Positions 20,113 through 33,125 are shown, numbered from the stretch's first letter. The stretch: DNA of 64,000 nucleotides from Dryas octopetala (GCA_963921425.1 OY992840.1:8124501-8188500); one strand, 5' to 3'. Program-made: numbers and translations. The notes: generated by a model not told the origin, from the letters alone.

Positions 20113-21787
20113 GTAGTTCTTAGTTTCCCCCTCTTTTCTGTTCAGGGTTTAACTTCCCATTCCTTATAAATTTCTTTAGGGTTTTATTTTTTTGTTTGTT
20201 TTTATCAGCTAGAAATTAAAATATTTGATTTACTGTAGCCTACTACTCTTGTTTAGGGTTAATTATGGTTACTGTGTGCTATTTTGTATGAACAGGTTTG
20301 CTGTATTATTTAGGACTGCTTTGTTCTGTATTGTATTAATTAGGGTTTGTAAATGCTTTTTCTTTAGATGAATGAGATTATCTATCAGTTTGATTTATGG
20401 GAAAACTAAGAAAAAAGAGAAGACCCATACAAAGTTAAATGTTGGATGTCAATTTTGATGTGGGCTTTAGGCTAAAACTACCAGAAGTTTATGTATTCTT
20501 AGGGTAGCACGTTAGGGCAGAGAGTGACAATTGTTTATTGGCTTAAGAAGTATCTAGTCAGGAAGTATTTTTGTTATTCATTCAATTAACATTAAAAGCT
20601 CAAATGATGCAGAATAGCACCTAGAGCTCCCATTTCCGTAATGGGTCACAATGGCAATTAGGGTTTTGATGTTGAAAACTCAAACTTTGCGGTAAAGCAC
20701 TTTGTGAATAATTGAATGTAACTTAGTTTGTATATGAGAATGTCACTTTTTTTTTGTTGGAAATGAGTAATAAATGTGCTTTAATAGGTTCTGTAAATTT
20801 CTTTTAAAAAATTAAAACAGATGAGATTCTGCAGATGTATGATTAAATTTTACATACAATTATCTGTTATTTGAAAATTCAGGGTGTGACAGTGAAATAA
20901 CTTTTTCTTTGCAGAACTTCTTACAAAAAGGTTTTGAGGTTTATCCGACCCTAAATTAGAATCATGACTCCGCTCCTGCTCACCATAAACTAGTAAAGAT
21001 TAAATGAACAGAATTGTCTCCAAAACACTTTCAATATCACCATTAACAATCTAGCACTTAAATAGCATTTCAGTTGCGCTAGACATTATAATCAATAAGC
21101 ATAAAATTAGTTAGACTTTTTTACTTGGAGATTTTTTTTTTAAAACCCTTAATTAGATAATTGTTGAAAGCCTTTATTTTTTTTCTTCTTGTTTGTATTT
21201 ATGAAAATCTGAGTTGTCCTTAGTTGCTAATGTTAACGAACTGCATGGACATGATTGTAACATTTAAACTACAGGGTCCAAAATTATAATTTCCCCTTAA
21301 ATCTACTATTAATTTGTGCTCAAGACTATTAGAGTTGCATACTTGCAAATTGGTAATATTTGGTTGGTGTTCTTTTATTGGATTAAATAAATATTTTGTT
21401 GGAAGATATAAACGTTTCAATTGTGAGTTCGTTTTTTCTTCGGCTCATTGGTTTTCAAACTTTGTTTTGTCTGCATTTTGTCCACCTGGTCTGTTTATAT
21501 ATATGTGTGTGTGTGTGTGTGTTATACATATAACTTATCTAGATTTTTTGTTTGTGCTTAGAACTTCAGGATTGACTTTTATGATTATAACTAAGTTCCA
21601 AGAATTAGGGTTATCAAAATTTTGTAGTTTGGGAGTTGTAGTTGTCCAAGATAAGATTTTGCATAGTTGACCATTTGAAGTAAGCTATTTTACCTGAACG
21701 TAATTTTTTTGTTTCTACATATTTTGAAAGCCATTTTGGCTGTTAATATTGTGTGTCACCTCAGTTTCACTTTTTTTAATTTTTCAG
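20113..21787 (+). other. UTP18: 5'UTR intron of UTP18
   Basis: A pyrimidine-rich leader ends ttggccaag|gtagttc at 20112/20113. The acceptor tttttcag|aagcag is at 21787/21788, 25 bp before the ATG. The 1.67-kb interval is T-rich with no coding content, like many long plant 5'UTR introns. It carries three reverse telo-boxes and a TG run at 21503-21521. Confidence 0.6.
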
Positions 21788-21812
21788 AAGCAGTGGCATT
21801 GTCTTTTGAAAG

Positions 21813-23492
21813 ATGGGTTTAATATCTCAAAATATTTCCCACAAGGCTAAGAGGGAGGATGCTGATGAGCCTTCATTTCTGCAAGGGAATGAAGACAACG
21901 GAGATGGAAAAGAATCTAATTTAGATATTATGAGGACGAAGAAGAGAAAGAAAGCCCACAGGGAAGAGGATGAGAAAGTGGCAATTGAGCAAGAAAGGGA
22001 AATGAAGAAGCTGGAAAACTTTTTGTTTGGATCCATCTATTCCCCACTTGTTTTTGGGAAGCAGGATGAGGAAGAAACTGAAGGCACGGTGGATAACGGC
22101 TCTGCTTTGTTCTATGTGGACCGTTCTGCAAATAATGCACCTCCTGTTTATGAAGAGGATGCAGAGTTCTCAGAGGAGGAAACTAAGCAAAGGAAACCTG
22201 TCTGGGTGGATGAGGAAGAGGAAAAGACCAACATAAATATTGCTAAAGTTAACAGATTAAGGAAGTTGAGGAAGGAAGAAGATGAGAGTTTAATTTCTGG
22301 TTCAGAGTATGTGTCAAGATTGAGAGCTCAACATGTTAAGCTGAACCCAGGCACAGAGTGGTCTCAACTTGATTCACAGTCGAGGAACAATAGATATTCT
22401 GATGATGAATCTTCAGATGATGAAAATGGGGCAGTAGAGGCCCGTGGCTACAAGGATGTAGAAGCTGTTGATGATCTCCTTCGAACAAATGAGGATCTTG
22501 TTGTCAAGAGCAGTGGAAAATTGTTGCCTGGACTTCTTGAATACTCAATACTTGTGGATGCAAATGTGGAGGAACCTTCTAGTGGTTCGATAAATTCAGT
22601 GCAGTTTCATAGAAATGCTCAGTTGCTTCTTGCTGCTGGATTGGATCGAAGGGTTAGGTTTTTTCAGATTGATGGAAAACGGAATACTAAAGTAGAAAGC
22701 ATCTTCCTTGATGATTGCCCCATTCAGAAGGCATCTTTTTTGCCAGATGGGTCTCAGGTTATTATAGCTGGAAGGAGGTCGTTCTTTTACAGCTTTGATT
22801 TAGTGAAGGCAAAAGTTGATAAAATAGGTCCTCTGGTTGGTAGAGAGGAAAAAAGCTTGGAATTTTTTGAGGTTTCCCCTGATTCTAGTACGATTGCCTT
22901 TGTGGGAAATGAAGGTTATATCTTGTTGGTTTCCTCTAAAACGAAGGAATTGATTGGTACACTCAAGATGAATGGAACAGTTCGTTCTTTAGCTTTTACC
23001 AATGATGGAAAGCAATTACTGAGCTCTGGTGGAGATGGACAGGTGTACCACTGGGATCTGAGAACAGGGGCTTGCTTCCATAAGGCTGTTGATGAAGGTT
23101 GTATAAATGGTACATCTCTTTGTACATCTCCAAATGGAACCTTGTTTGCTGCTGGTTCAGATAGTGGGATTGTCAATGTTTATAATAAAGAAGAATTTTT
23201 AGGGGGCAAGAGAAAACCTATAAAGACCATCGAGAATCTTACAACCAAAGTGGATTTTCTGAAGTTCAATAGTGATGCTCAAATATTGGCTATATGTTCG
23301 AGAATGAAGAAGGAGAGCTTAAAGTTGATACATGTTCCATCATTTTCTGTATTCTCCAACTGGCCTCCTCAAAGAAAGACCTTACATTATCCCCGCTGTT
23401 TAGATTTTAGTCCTGGTGGAGGTTTCATGGCTGTGGGTAATGCTGGTGGAAAAGTGTTATTGTACAAGTTGCATCATTACCATCATGCATAG
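21813..23492 (+). CDS. UTP18: UTP18-like U3 snoRNP WD40 protein
   Basis: A 559-residue single coding exon. The N-terminal half is charged, with an NLS-like TKKRKK (42-47), acidic runs, REMKKLENFLFGS (about 63-75) and EYVSRLRAQHVKLNPGTEW (about 165-183), all typical of UTP18. The C-terminal half (about 245-555) is a WD40 propeller, with clear blades at SINSVQFHRNAQLLLAAGLD, SGGDGQVYHWDLRTGACF and LCTSPNGTLFAAGSDSGIVN. UTP18 is part of the UTPB module of the small-subunit processome in the nucleolus and helps 18S rRNA maturation. Length is close to the usual plant size. The frame is intact. It converges with the CBL gene downstream. Confidence 0.92.
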   Translation: MGLISQNISHKAKREDADEPSFLQGNEDNGDGKESNLDIMRTKKRKKAHREEDEKVAIEQEREMKKLENFLFGSIYSPLVFGKQDEEETEGTVDNGSALFYVDRSANNAPPVYEEDAEFSEEETKQRKPVWVDEEEEKTNINIAKVNRLRKLRKEEDESLISGSEYVSRLRAQHVKLNPGTEWSQLDSQSRNNRYSDDESSDDENGAVEARGYKDVEAVDDLLRTNEDLVVKSSGKLLPGLLEYSILVDANVEEPSSGSINSVQFHRNAQLLLAAGLDRRVRFFQIDGKRNTKVESIFLDDCPIQKASFLPDGSQVIIAGRRSFFYSFDLVKAKVDKIGPLVGREEKSLEFFEVSPDSSTIAFVGNEGYILLVSSKTKELIGTLKMNGTVRSLAFTNDGKQLLSSGGDGQVYHWDLRTGACFHKAVDEGCINGTSLCTSPNGTLFAAGSDSGIVNVYNKEEFLGGKRKPIKTIENLTTKVDFLKFNSDAQILAICSRMKKESLKLIHVPSFSVFSNWPPQRKTLHYPRCLDFSPGGGFMAVGNAGGKVLLYKLHHYHHA

Positions 23493-24949
23493 GGCAAACG
23501 TGCAATATCTGAACACCATGTCCTTGTATCCTCACTTCATACCAGAAGATTCATTTGCCCGGGGTCCAAAGAAGATTCAGCTGTATTACTCTTTGTAATA
23601 TTGAAGCCTTGTTTGGGTAGGTTTCTGACAATTCTGGTCAAATTGGTCTAGATTATATTGTGATTCTATTCTTGGTTGCCATGCTCCAAGTGCTATGATG
23701 GCTTCTTGTTGCAGAAAGTTTTGACCTTTAATGTTTCTTCTTTATTGTACCAAACTTTAAATTAATAATTTTGATAGTGGTGTTCTACACATTTCATGTT
23801 TCTGATCAACTTAATTGATATAACTCAATAACTCATGCTTTCTCGGACACACCCATATTGTGTTCATAGCAGGTTGGTGATCACTCATATACCCATATCT
23901 GGATTTCAGCCATGGGTCAGGTGGTAGTAGTTAGCAGGAACATTTTGGTTTTGAATCATATCACCAAGATTCGAGAAACTAGTTCTCGTATGGCAATTAC
24001 CTATTTCGTTTTAGTTTTTGTCTTATTATCCAGAATTTCCTTCTTCTTTTTTTTGGGTAAGTTTTTAGCACTTTCAAATGTTTTGGTGAAATTTTTATTG
24101 TTTTGTGTGCATGTAATATTTTTCACGGTTCTCTTAAAATGATGGACGTGTCTGAAATTTTTATTATTCGTAAACCCACTGAAATACCCCTAAAGTTCGT
24201 GACAGTATTTTGTAATTGGTACTTTTTTAGATATGAATTTCTTTCTCTTGGAACTCCTGCTAGTGGTTACTTGAAAGAGGGATTCATTCCATAGTTAACC
24301 AATTAGATTATTTATTTATCAATTAAAAATTACATGTCTAAGCTTTTCAGTTTGGAATAAAAATTCAATCCCTTTCAAAATAATTTTGTGCTCGGACATG
24401 CACGGTACTTTGATTGATTGATTCTACTTTCTTTTTCTCGTTTTTTTCCATCATCATCCTTTCTAATATATATACCCAAACATACTTGGTAAACAGGAGG
24501 TATGAAAATGAGATTTTGTTTATAGCGAACTAACATGCTTTGGAAAGCAAACACTTTCTACAAAGCCTATATATATACAACAAACTTGGAAAGCATCTTA
24601 TGTTGGCTATTCCAAGTTTCATGGTCGTGGAACAATGGAAGATGGTTCTAAATCTTAAATAATAAAGATGAAAAAATGAATTACACTTCAACCATGAAAA
24701 AAATTGCCACCATAAAAATAGCAAGAAAATTTCATCATATGGGTGGGAGGTGCTTTATAGTAGAACAAAAAGAGCCTAGCCAATGCAAAATCAAGTGCGA
24801 CTTTCTTTATAACCCAATGCAGATAGCTTTCCCCTTGCGTCCATATACTAATTTCTTTTCTCTTCTTTTCTTTTCCACTTGTTGGTTCCCAAAAATTACA
24901 AGCAACTAAAGATAAAACACTAACTGCATTATCTTTCTAAACTATTGCC
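23493..24949. other. Spacer between convergent UTP18 and CBL genes
   Basis: Holds the presumed 3'UTRs of both genes. Short open frames at 23912-24294 and 24530-24909 lack protein-like composition. No other feature is seen. Confidence 0.45.
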
Positions 24950-26723
24950 TCATGTAGCAACCTCATCAACCTCAGAATTAAATACAAAACTGGGAAATGT
25001 GGTAGTAATATCCCTGCATTAAATTCAGGATAGATGAGTCGTACAAGAATTTCAGAAATTCTGACATATTGTCATCTGTGCAAGAAAAAAATAAATAAAA
25101 ATCTGTTCCTTACCTGAGATAGGGGAGAGTCATGATCTTTAATAATGACGGATTCTTAGAAACAAAATTTTTCCATTCAGATTTGTCTATCTTCCCATCT
25201 TGGTTTACATCAGCTTCCAAGAAAGTCTGTCCATTAATTTGTGATGTTAAAAGTAGGGAAAATTAGAAAAGAAGAATAGATGAGAAAAGAAATGAAGACC
25301 CTAAATGATGAGGAAAGAAAAATACACACACAGGATGACTTGTACAACACCCCTAATTTGTCCAATTTTAATTCACTAGTGTATTTACTATGATTTCCAA
25401 ATTGCTAAACCAAATGCCCCTAAATTGTTGTATACAGTAGTATCTTTTTGGTTAATTCAGATATGATCAGCTATCTGCATTCTAAATACTTAATTTAAGT
25501 GGAGAATCAGTCTGGAGGCTTCAATGAATTTCACAAGGCAGATGTGTACACGTTTATCCCTCAGGTGCTCAGGCATTTCATCAAATGCAACTCACCTTAT
25601 CAAGAATTAACTCAATGGTCTCATCGGCCAGCTTCATTTCGGATTCACAAAGAAGAGCAATCAACATTTGTTTGACCTGCCAAAATCATACACAACGAAG
25701 ATGAGTGCAAGGAGGTTTAATATTTTTTATTTAGTTTGATTAGAGAAGACATCTAAAGAACGTATATACAGAGACTATTATTCCTAAACTTTAAAATATC
25801 TGAAAAGATCTATACAGGAAGAAATACTCAAAGACTGCATCTGTGAAGGGAGTTCCAATTTTTAATGAAAAAAAAAAAAAAGAAGACAAAATGTGTTGCA
25901 ACTTTCTTTCTTGCTTTCCTTTTGTAATGGCATTATTTTTCAGTAGCCCAATCAGCTCAATCAGTAGCCCTAATTTAGCTAAACCAAATTAGCCCAATCA
26001 GCCCTAAACATAACACTGTTTATAACCTACATCAACAACATTAACAAATTATCTTTCCACTTCCCCATCCTTCTGAAGATCTAGCAGAGGGTTAAGGCTA
26101 GAATTTCACAAATACAAATTATGATAACATAGCTTTAAACAATTTCTAAGCAACGTATGCTACTTATGCCAACGTCATGATAAAGAGATAGCGGCTACAG
26201 TCCCATAATACTTGAGCACCCCTGCAATGGGTTCTAATTCATTTTATATCCTAAACCATTTGGTCATAACCAAATGAAGTATACGAAGTAAAGGGAAAGA
26301 AACAGGAAGATGAACACCAACATACCTCTTGGCGCTCAATAAATCCCGTGCTATCCAAATCATAAAGCTTAAAAGAAACTGCAACACAATATAAAATGTT
26401 GGTGCAAAATTTAGAATATAGCACAGGTATATGTAGAGGACGAGGGGGCATATAAGAATTCTGCTCTTTGAAATACTTTAAAGATGTTTATATATCCTTT
26501 CAACTTACAATTAATCTTGTCTTCTTGTGGAGCATTGGGATGGAAGACATTGAGTGATCTAACAAAGTCACTGAAATCAATGACACCCTTCCGCTTAACA
26601 TCAAACAGATCAAATATCTGCATGTAGAGTTAATTCAAAATCAAAAGTCAAAACTTAGCCTGAAAGAAAAATTTGGAGAGGAAATATAGATTGAATTTAC
26701 CACCTGGGATTTATAATTCGTTG

Positions 26724-26757
<34 letters not shown>

Positions 26758-28777
26758 AGAAGACTCAATTATTTCAAATTTCATCTAGTTATTACTTTTG
26801 GTAGATCAAACTCATCCAACAATTAATGGAGGTGCATAACATTAATGGGCTCACCACAATATAATATTTGGATAACTAATATTTAAGAACAAGGTCAGCC
26901 TATACATCTCTGTGGTTAAATTTAATATCAGTCATCTTGCAAAAGAATATTTTAAAAAAAATACAGGAGTTTCAAGCAATTACATTTGCATATGTTTCCG
27001 ATAATATTTTCTTGTTAAAACAGCATGATTTCATTGGGACAGGTCAAGGGCCACATTTTTTACACAACTTATAAACAATTAGATTAGAAAAATTTTAACA
27101 GTTAAGATTGCATCTAATATGAAGTATTGGATTTTAAAATGGTAAAAGACCATAAACAACAATGGTTGGGTCTCCACCTCCACCAAGCCACAACAAGGGA
27201 TGAAAATTTTGTTTTATTAAATAATTTTTGAAAAAGTTCAGAGGAAATGAAATGAAATCAAAACTTTTTCTTTTAAGATTTGTGAAAAGAGATGAGAGAA
27301 TAGAAATAAAAGCATGCTGACATCTTTAAGTATTGCTATCCTCAATGTTAAATATTTTTTAAAACCAATAGTTGATGTCTGATGCAATCTTAAACGTTGA
27401 AAGTGTTTTAATCTAATGACTTATAAGTTGTATCATAGTTTGTGTCAGAAGATGTGGCCCTTGAACCTAACCCGATATAAATATTTATGCATATCGACAT
27501 ATTCTGAACTGTTTAACTACACTAATAAATAAAATAATAAAATACATACCCGATTTGCAAAAAGATTTTCTTTCTTTCTATTCTTGAAAATGGCTAGCTG
27601 AAACTCTTCCTGCATATTCAACAATTCAACTTCACATTTTTTTTCTAGACATTTGCATATAACAATTTCCAATATTATGTTACTATATAGATATTTACCA
27701 AACATTTTAACCGGACAAGCATAAATAAATATAAACATTATCAATAAGTGTAATATTTAATTCGAAACTGAGATTAGAGATACATCTTTGGAAGCAAAAT
27801 TATAAAGGCTAAGCTCGATGTTCATCAACATGTCATACACTACAGAAGTTGAAGTTCAAAAGTAAAGAGGGTTGAGGAGAAAGGGGAAGTGTGTGTGGTT
27901 GGGGGGAAGGGACAGTTAGCTACTCAACATAAATGTTGCAAGCACATGCATACCTTGTTTATCAATCCATCGTCAATCACAGAACCGCTGATACTCTTAT
28001 ATAGCTCAAAGAGTGCTTCAACTTCACTAACAGTAACTAGAGAATCAAAATTTCACACACGACAAAATTGTTAAAATTAGCATGAGAGACAAAGAGAGAT
28101 GAAATGATAAGCTTAATTATATCAAAGTTTACACTGAGATAAAGGAAGATTAATATAAAAATAAATAAATAAAAAGTATTGAGATCTTGTTGATTATCCA
28201 AACTAAAAGCTTGTCCCACAAGTCACACATAGAAAAGTATCTCCACCTTTCATGTCATTGTAGTCAAATTCCTCAATTATCCTTTGAGGCCATAACTGAG
28301 TCTATCACCCATCAAAACCAACACAGTTTGATTCAAAGATACAGAATTTAAAGGTCCATCACAAGAGGATTTTTTCTCCCATCTTTTGGGTTTTAGTAGG
28401 AGCCAAAGCCCAATGCCTATAAATGAGAACTTTGTAGTAACATGGAGATCAAGTGGTCTTATATTGAAGACACAAAAGATAAATATTTTTTAAATTGACT
28501 GGACAACATCAAAAAAGTACAGGGCCTTCACTGTTAACCGAGAGAATGGATGGGGCATATATCATATTCAGAATTACCATAAACTAAGGAACGTAAATAC
28601 ATTTAGTAATCATGGGTCAAAGTGATAATGCTTAGAACATCATGATTGGGAAATTGAAAAAACATTAATAAAACAGTGAACATTGAACAACTTACAAGCT
28701 GTTTGTGAAGCGAGGTTGACTGGATCCTCATGTCCAAGAAACTGTCGTCGTTTTGCTTTAGAACTAAAACAGCCCAT
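24950..28777 (-). CDS. CBL1: Calcineurin B-like calcium sensor, CBL1/CBL9 type
   Basis: Eight coding exons on the minus strand, all with GT-AG borders: 28777-28696, 28036-27954, 27609-27550, 26617-26509, 26378-26326, 25676-25596, 25226-25114 and 25013-24950. They give 214 residues, against 213 for Arabidopsis CBL1. The N-terminus MGCFSSK has Gly2 for myristoylation and Cys3 for S-acylation, giving plasma-membrane targeting. EF-hands lie at about 31-60 (variant loop of the family), [12 protein letters not shown] (81-92), [12 protein letters not shown] (118-129) and [12 protein letters not shown] (162-173). The C-terminus holds the FPSF motif that CIPK kinases can phosphorylate. CBL1/9 recruit CIPKs, for example CIPK23 on potassium and nitrate transport. 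A 5'UTR intron is likely, since a strong donor (tca|gtaagt) lies at 29747/29746. CBL1 versus CBL9 cannot be settled here. Confidence 0.93.
26724..26755. repeat. Poly-A run in a CBL intron
   Basis: 32 consecutive A on the plus strand, inside the intron between coding exons 3 and 4 (T run in the transcript). Confidence 0.95.
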
Positions 28778-29747
28778 TTAAAGCATTAACTCCTCACCCA
28801 AGGACAGCTCCCCCCTCCCCTCCGCAGGCCACAGGCAGGCAGGCTTCCCTTAACCAAAAACAAAAAGCCCATTTAGTGAAGAAGAAGAGCAAAAATTCTG
28901 GACTAACTTAGGCGCCACTACAATATATCAGCAAAACCATTCTAACCTTGCATTTGCAAGTTTAGACTCAAACACTACCATGCAAAATAATTAGTAAATA
29001 AGATAATCCCATAATCACATAGATACTTAATTCGTAGCTGCAAAAAAGTCAACTAAAATGCAAAAATGTTCAAGGAATTATTATAACCATTCATCTAATT
29101 ATTAAAGAAAGAAAAGAAGAACCAGTCAACAAGACCCAGTCATAAATTCAAGCAATACTTAAAAAAAAAAATTCTAAATTTTTGGCAAAATAGATCAGAA
29201 GAGAAAATAAAAGAACGTTTTGGAAATGATTTGCATACAAACTGTCCAGAATGTCAAGCTCCATTTTTCTCTTAAATTCCTAAAAAATGAAACAAAATAA
29301 ATCATTTTTCCTTCTTTTTTTGTTGGTGGAGATTTTCCTTTTTCTTTTCAAAATATCAACCCTATGAAAAAGATGGATTAGACACAATTAAGTTCAAAGC
29401 AAATAAAATCAAATCAACAACTAAGTAGCGTTCATATCCTTTTATTAGGTCCCAGTTAATGACAAATCCCAGAATATAACTTTTAACTTTCTTCTCTCTT
29501 GTTTTCTCCTCCTTTAATTTCCCAGCAACCAAACATAAAATTTGAAGAAAAGCATCAAAACCCAATAAAAAAATCAAATTTTAACCAAGACCCAGATCAC
29601 AAGAACCCCCCAAACTTTCACAAAGATTAAGACTTTCTCAAAATACAAATCATGAGAACCAATACTAAATCATAGCCCCCAAAATTAACCTTAGAGATAC
29701 CAAATTTTTCACACGGCTCAACTGGAAACAATGTAAAGAAACTTACT

Positions 29748-30165
29748 GACCAAGAATTTGGCCGGAAAATTATTGCTTGCTTGCCAGTTCTGGGAGAGAA
29801 AATGTAATAGAAACAGAGAGAGGAAACGAAGTGGAACAGGTAGAAATCGAGAGGTAGGTTTGTTGTCAAGGAACCGAACTCGTTTGCGAAAGGTAAATCG
29901 GACGGCTGAGATTGAGCTTGATCACGAACTTCTCGAGAATTTCACACTGATTTGTCTAAAGGAGCGACTAGCGAAGTTGGAAACGAAAGCCAGTAAGGAA
30001 AGTTAGGAAACAAATAGGTGGTGGGAGAGGGAAGAGAGTCTACTACACGTGGGATTAAAGCGCGTGATGGAATTTGAGGTTTTTGGTATAAATCGGAATA
30101 TTCCAATGATGATTTTCTTTTTTCTTTTTATTTTTCTGATATTTGAATTCAACTTATTTATTTTT
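29748..30165 (-). promoter_or_regulatory. CBL leader and promoter region
   Basis: Upstream of the putative 5'UTR donor at 29747 the sequence is less AT-rich (29760-30060) and fits a leader plus proximal promoter. No unambiguous TATA box was seen. A 885-bp palindromic element ends the region at 30166. Confidence 0.35.
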
Positions 30166-31050
30166 GAGTTAATTACAATTATATACATCAACTATACACC
30201 ACTTTTCAACTTGGTACCTCAAGTTCAAAAAGTTGCTTTAAAGTATCCCAACTACGAAATCATGTCAGTTAGGTACCTCCGTTAGTCTAGCCGTTAAAAA
30301 GGTCGTTATCTGATGACGTGACACACCACTAAAAAGCTTCATTTTAATTTAGTACCTTAACTTTACTATGTTTTTCAAGTTCATACCTCAAGTTCAAAAA
30401 TTTGTAAATAAATAAATATTTTCCAGTTTTTATCTCAACTTCACCCCAGCTTTTGACTCATCAAATCTCTACCAAAATTATCAATCTTATACTCATTTTG
30501 AAGCTATGAATCTCCTCTTTACAACCATATAAAAATCATGCAAAAAGAAGTTATGAAACCCGAGATAATTGGTCACAAAGTAGGCTACCCGAAACTGCCA
30601 AATTTTTCAAACAAATTGGCAATTTCGAGTACCCTAATTTGTGATTACTTATCTTGTGTTTCATAACTCCTTTTTGAATTATTTTTATATAGTTATAAAG
30701 AGGAGATTCATAGTTTCAAAATGAGTATAAGATTGTTGATTTTGGTGAAGATTTGATGAGTTAAAAGTTGGGGTGAAGTTGAGATAAAAACTGAAAAACA
30801 TTTATTTATTTGCAAGTTTTTTAACTTGAGGTATGAACTTGAAAAACATAGTAAAGTTGAGGTACTAAATTGAAATGAAGTTTTTTAGTGGTGTGTCACG
30901 TGATCAGATAAAGGCCTTTTTAACGGCCAGACTAACGGAGGTACCTAATTGACACGGTTTCGTAGTTGATGTACCTTAATGCAACTTTTTGAACTTGAGG
31001 TACCAAGTTGAAAAGTGATGTATAGTTGAGGTATATAATTGTAATTTACC
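30166..31050. mobile_element. Full-length palindromic MULE-type MITE
   Basis: Almost the entire 885 bp is an inverted repeat with arms of about 420 bp. The left arm runs ttacaattatata, tcaactatacaccacttttc, aacttggtacctcaagttc. The right arm mirrors it, ending gaggtaccaagttgaaaag and gtatataattgtaattta. The centre is near 30605 (ccaaatttttcaaacaaattgg). atttattttt flanks it at 30156-30165 and 31051-31060 as a perfect 10-bp target duplication. Long TIRs and a 9-10 bp duplication fit Mutator-like MITEs. Arms differ by scattered changes. Same family at 48960-49132 and 57651-57887. Confidence 0.85.
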
Positions 31051-31060
31051 ATTTATTTTT

Positions 31061-31680
31061 AACCCCACCATACTTTTTACACCTAATTTTAAAATTAAAA
31101 TTTTCATAATTAATTACTAATTACTACACCCAACAGCTTTTCCAAAAATACTATTACTCAATTACTTACCTATTCATATTCTCCCAATAAACCACACTCA
31201 AATCTTACACCATCACCACCAATCCAACACCCTCACCGCTAAAGTTTCCCAATCCGCAATTTGAGTATTTATTCATCAATATTACACTTTTGCATCAATA
31301 AGGGATAATTTAAAGAGTATCTTTTTGTGAGTTTAGGGTTTTTGGTTAGAGAGTTGAGTAGAGAAATGATGTTAATTTGGGTATAGGTTTAAATAAATTT
31401 ATTTTTCTTAAAATTAAATGATATGTTCTTATCAGTTAATATGTTATTTGGTAAAATTGAAAATTGAATTTTTATTAAAGTATTGAGGTTAGAAATAAAT
31501 TTGCTGGGGCTAAATAGCAACACCATTTTGCTGGGGCTGGGTTCGATTCGGTTACCAAACCGCTAGGCCTAAACCGTCAACTGACCGATCATGGTCGGAA
31601 TGGGCCAAATCTTAACCGCCACCAACATCGACAATGTCGGTGAACCGACACCCACGGTCGGATCAGTTCGAAATGGGCCC
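31061..31680. other. Intergenic, no gene seen
   Basis: AT-rich. Around 31500-31680 lie gctggggctgggttcgattc and alternating ggtt/aacc words, typical of transposon scraps. Confidence 0.4.
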
Positions 31681-31704
31681 TAACCGAAAACACAGGCAAA
31701 AGAT

Positions 31705-31978
31705 TGTAGTAGAGAGAGAGAGATCGCAGAGAAAAGGAGGAGAGAGAAAAAGGGAGAAGAGAGAAAGATAGATCGTAGTAGAGAAAGAGAAAGAGAGATC
31801 GCAGAGAGAAGGAGGAGAGGGAGAAGAGAGAAAGAGAGATCGTACTAGAGAAAGGGAGAAGAGAGAAAGAGATCGCAGAGAGAAATAGGGAGAAGAGAGA
31901 GGGAGGAGAGAGAAAGAGGGAGAAGGGAGAGAGAGATTGCAGCAAAGAGAGGGCGGAGAGAGAAAGAGAGAGATCGAA
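31705..31978. repeat. Compound GA-rich tandem array
   Basis: Irregular repeats of purine-rich units punctuated by gatcgcag and gatcgta(g/c)tagag about every 45-60 bp. The Ser/Leu-rich frame on the minus strand is a by-product. Confidence 0.75.
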
Positions 31979-31987
31979 GCCGGCCAC

Positions 31988-32737
31988 TACAAGTTCTTCT
32001 CCATAAATCGAAGATGGCTCTCAACCTCTCTCTATCTCGAGCGTTTGTAAGAGATGTTAATTGATGGCTGTGATGATTTTAGTTTTTTAAATTTTATTCA
32101 AGGACAAAATAAGGAATTTGTTTTTATTTAACAGAAAATTAGATGGTATGTGTCACATTATCACCTTTGTGTAAGTATGAGTGGTTTATTGTAATTTTTT
32201 TTTTTTTTGTGGTAAATGTGCACACCACCAATAGTCTAGGTGCTATTAGTGCCAAAAAGCCTATTATGCCTCATATGTAATATTTTTTTTGAATGGTTAT
32301 ACAGGTGGTCCAATGATCCTCTTTTGAATGACGGAATGTTCTAATGTTATGTTCAGTCTCTATTAAAGGGTGACTTATGGTGACTTACACTTTGTGGCTA
32401 TGGCTCTAATACTATAATGAATATTCATCCCAAAGGTTTAAGCTACTTTTATTAGAGAAAAATAAAACAATATAGAAAATATAATACTCATTAATAACTA
32501 AAATATCATATTACTCACCTTACAAAGTTAGAAGTGAAACTGCTCAAAATAAATTATAAATCCAAAACAGATAAAGAAGAAACAAAAAATGCAAGACACT
32601 ACCTTAGAGAATAATAGAAAAATAAGTTGCATGTGTGAAAATCAAATTATATTTTTATTATATTTCTAAATAATTATCCATATTTTTGAAAAAATTTTCA
32701 AAAATGGATAGTGTTAATAATATGGATATCTAAATAC
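31988..32737. other. Intergenic, no gene seen
   Basis: AT-rich sequence without coding or repeat structure that I can define. Confidence 0.4.
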
Positions 32738-32926
32738 AATAATACTAATTGTCCCACATTTTTTTTCCCACATTTGTATACTACCTTATGTGTCATTACT
32801 TTACTGGAAGGATATTTCCTTTTTATTTTTTAGGTTTTATTTTTTATTTTTTAGTATCCAATGCATGAATACCATGTAAGGTGGTATGAAATTGTGGTAT
32901 AAAAATATGGTAAGTGTAGCATTATT
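32738..32926 (-). mobile_element. MITE-like element, family M1, copy 3
   Basis: Opposite orientation to the copies at 3265 and 19630. The right end (aaatatggtaagtgtagcattatt) is well kept; the left end (aataatactaattgtcccac) has diverged. The core includes attttttagtatccaatgca. Confidence 0.6.
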
Positions 32927-33125
32927 GATCTAAATATTATCAGTTGGAAAAATGGATTCTCATTATATGGATAATGTTAATAATTAAAATTAACATGAAT
33001 TTGTAATTCCTTGTTCAAAGTACAGTTGACGCACATGCATTTGACAATTAAAAGGTATTTTGGGTGTTATGTCAATTTTATCCAAACAATTCTCATGCAT
33101 TTATTTCCCCTTTTTGTCAATTTTG

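Noticed and set aside
31589-31987. 132-codon Ser/Leu-rich frame
   Set aside because: It is the translation of the GA-rich tandem array.
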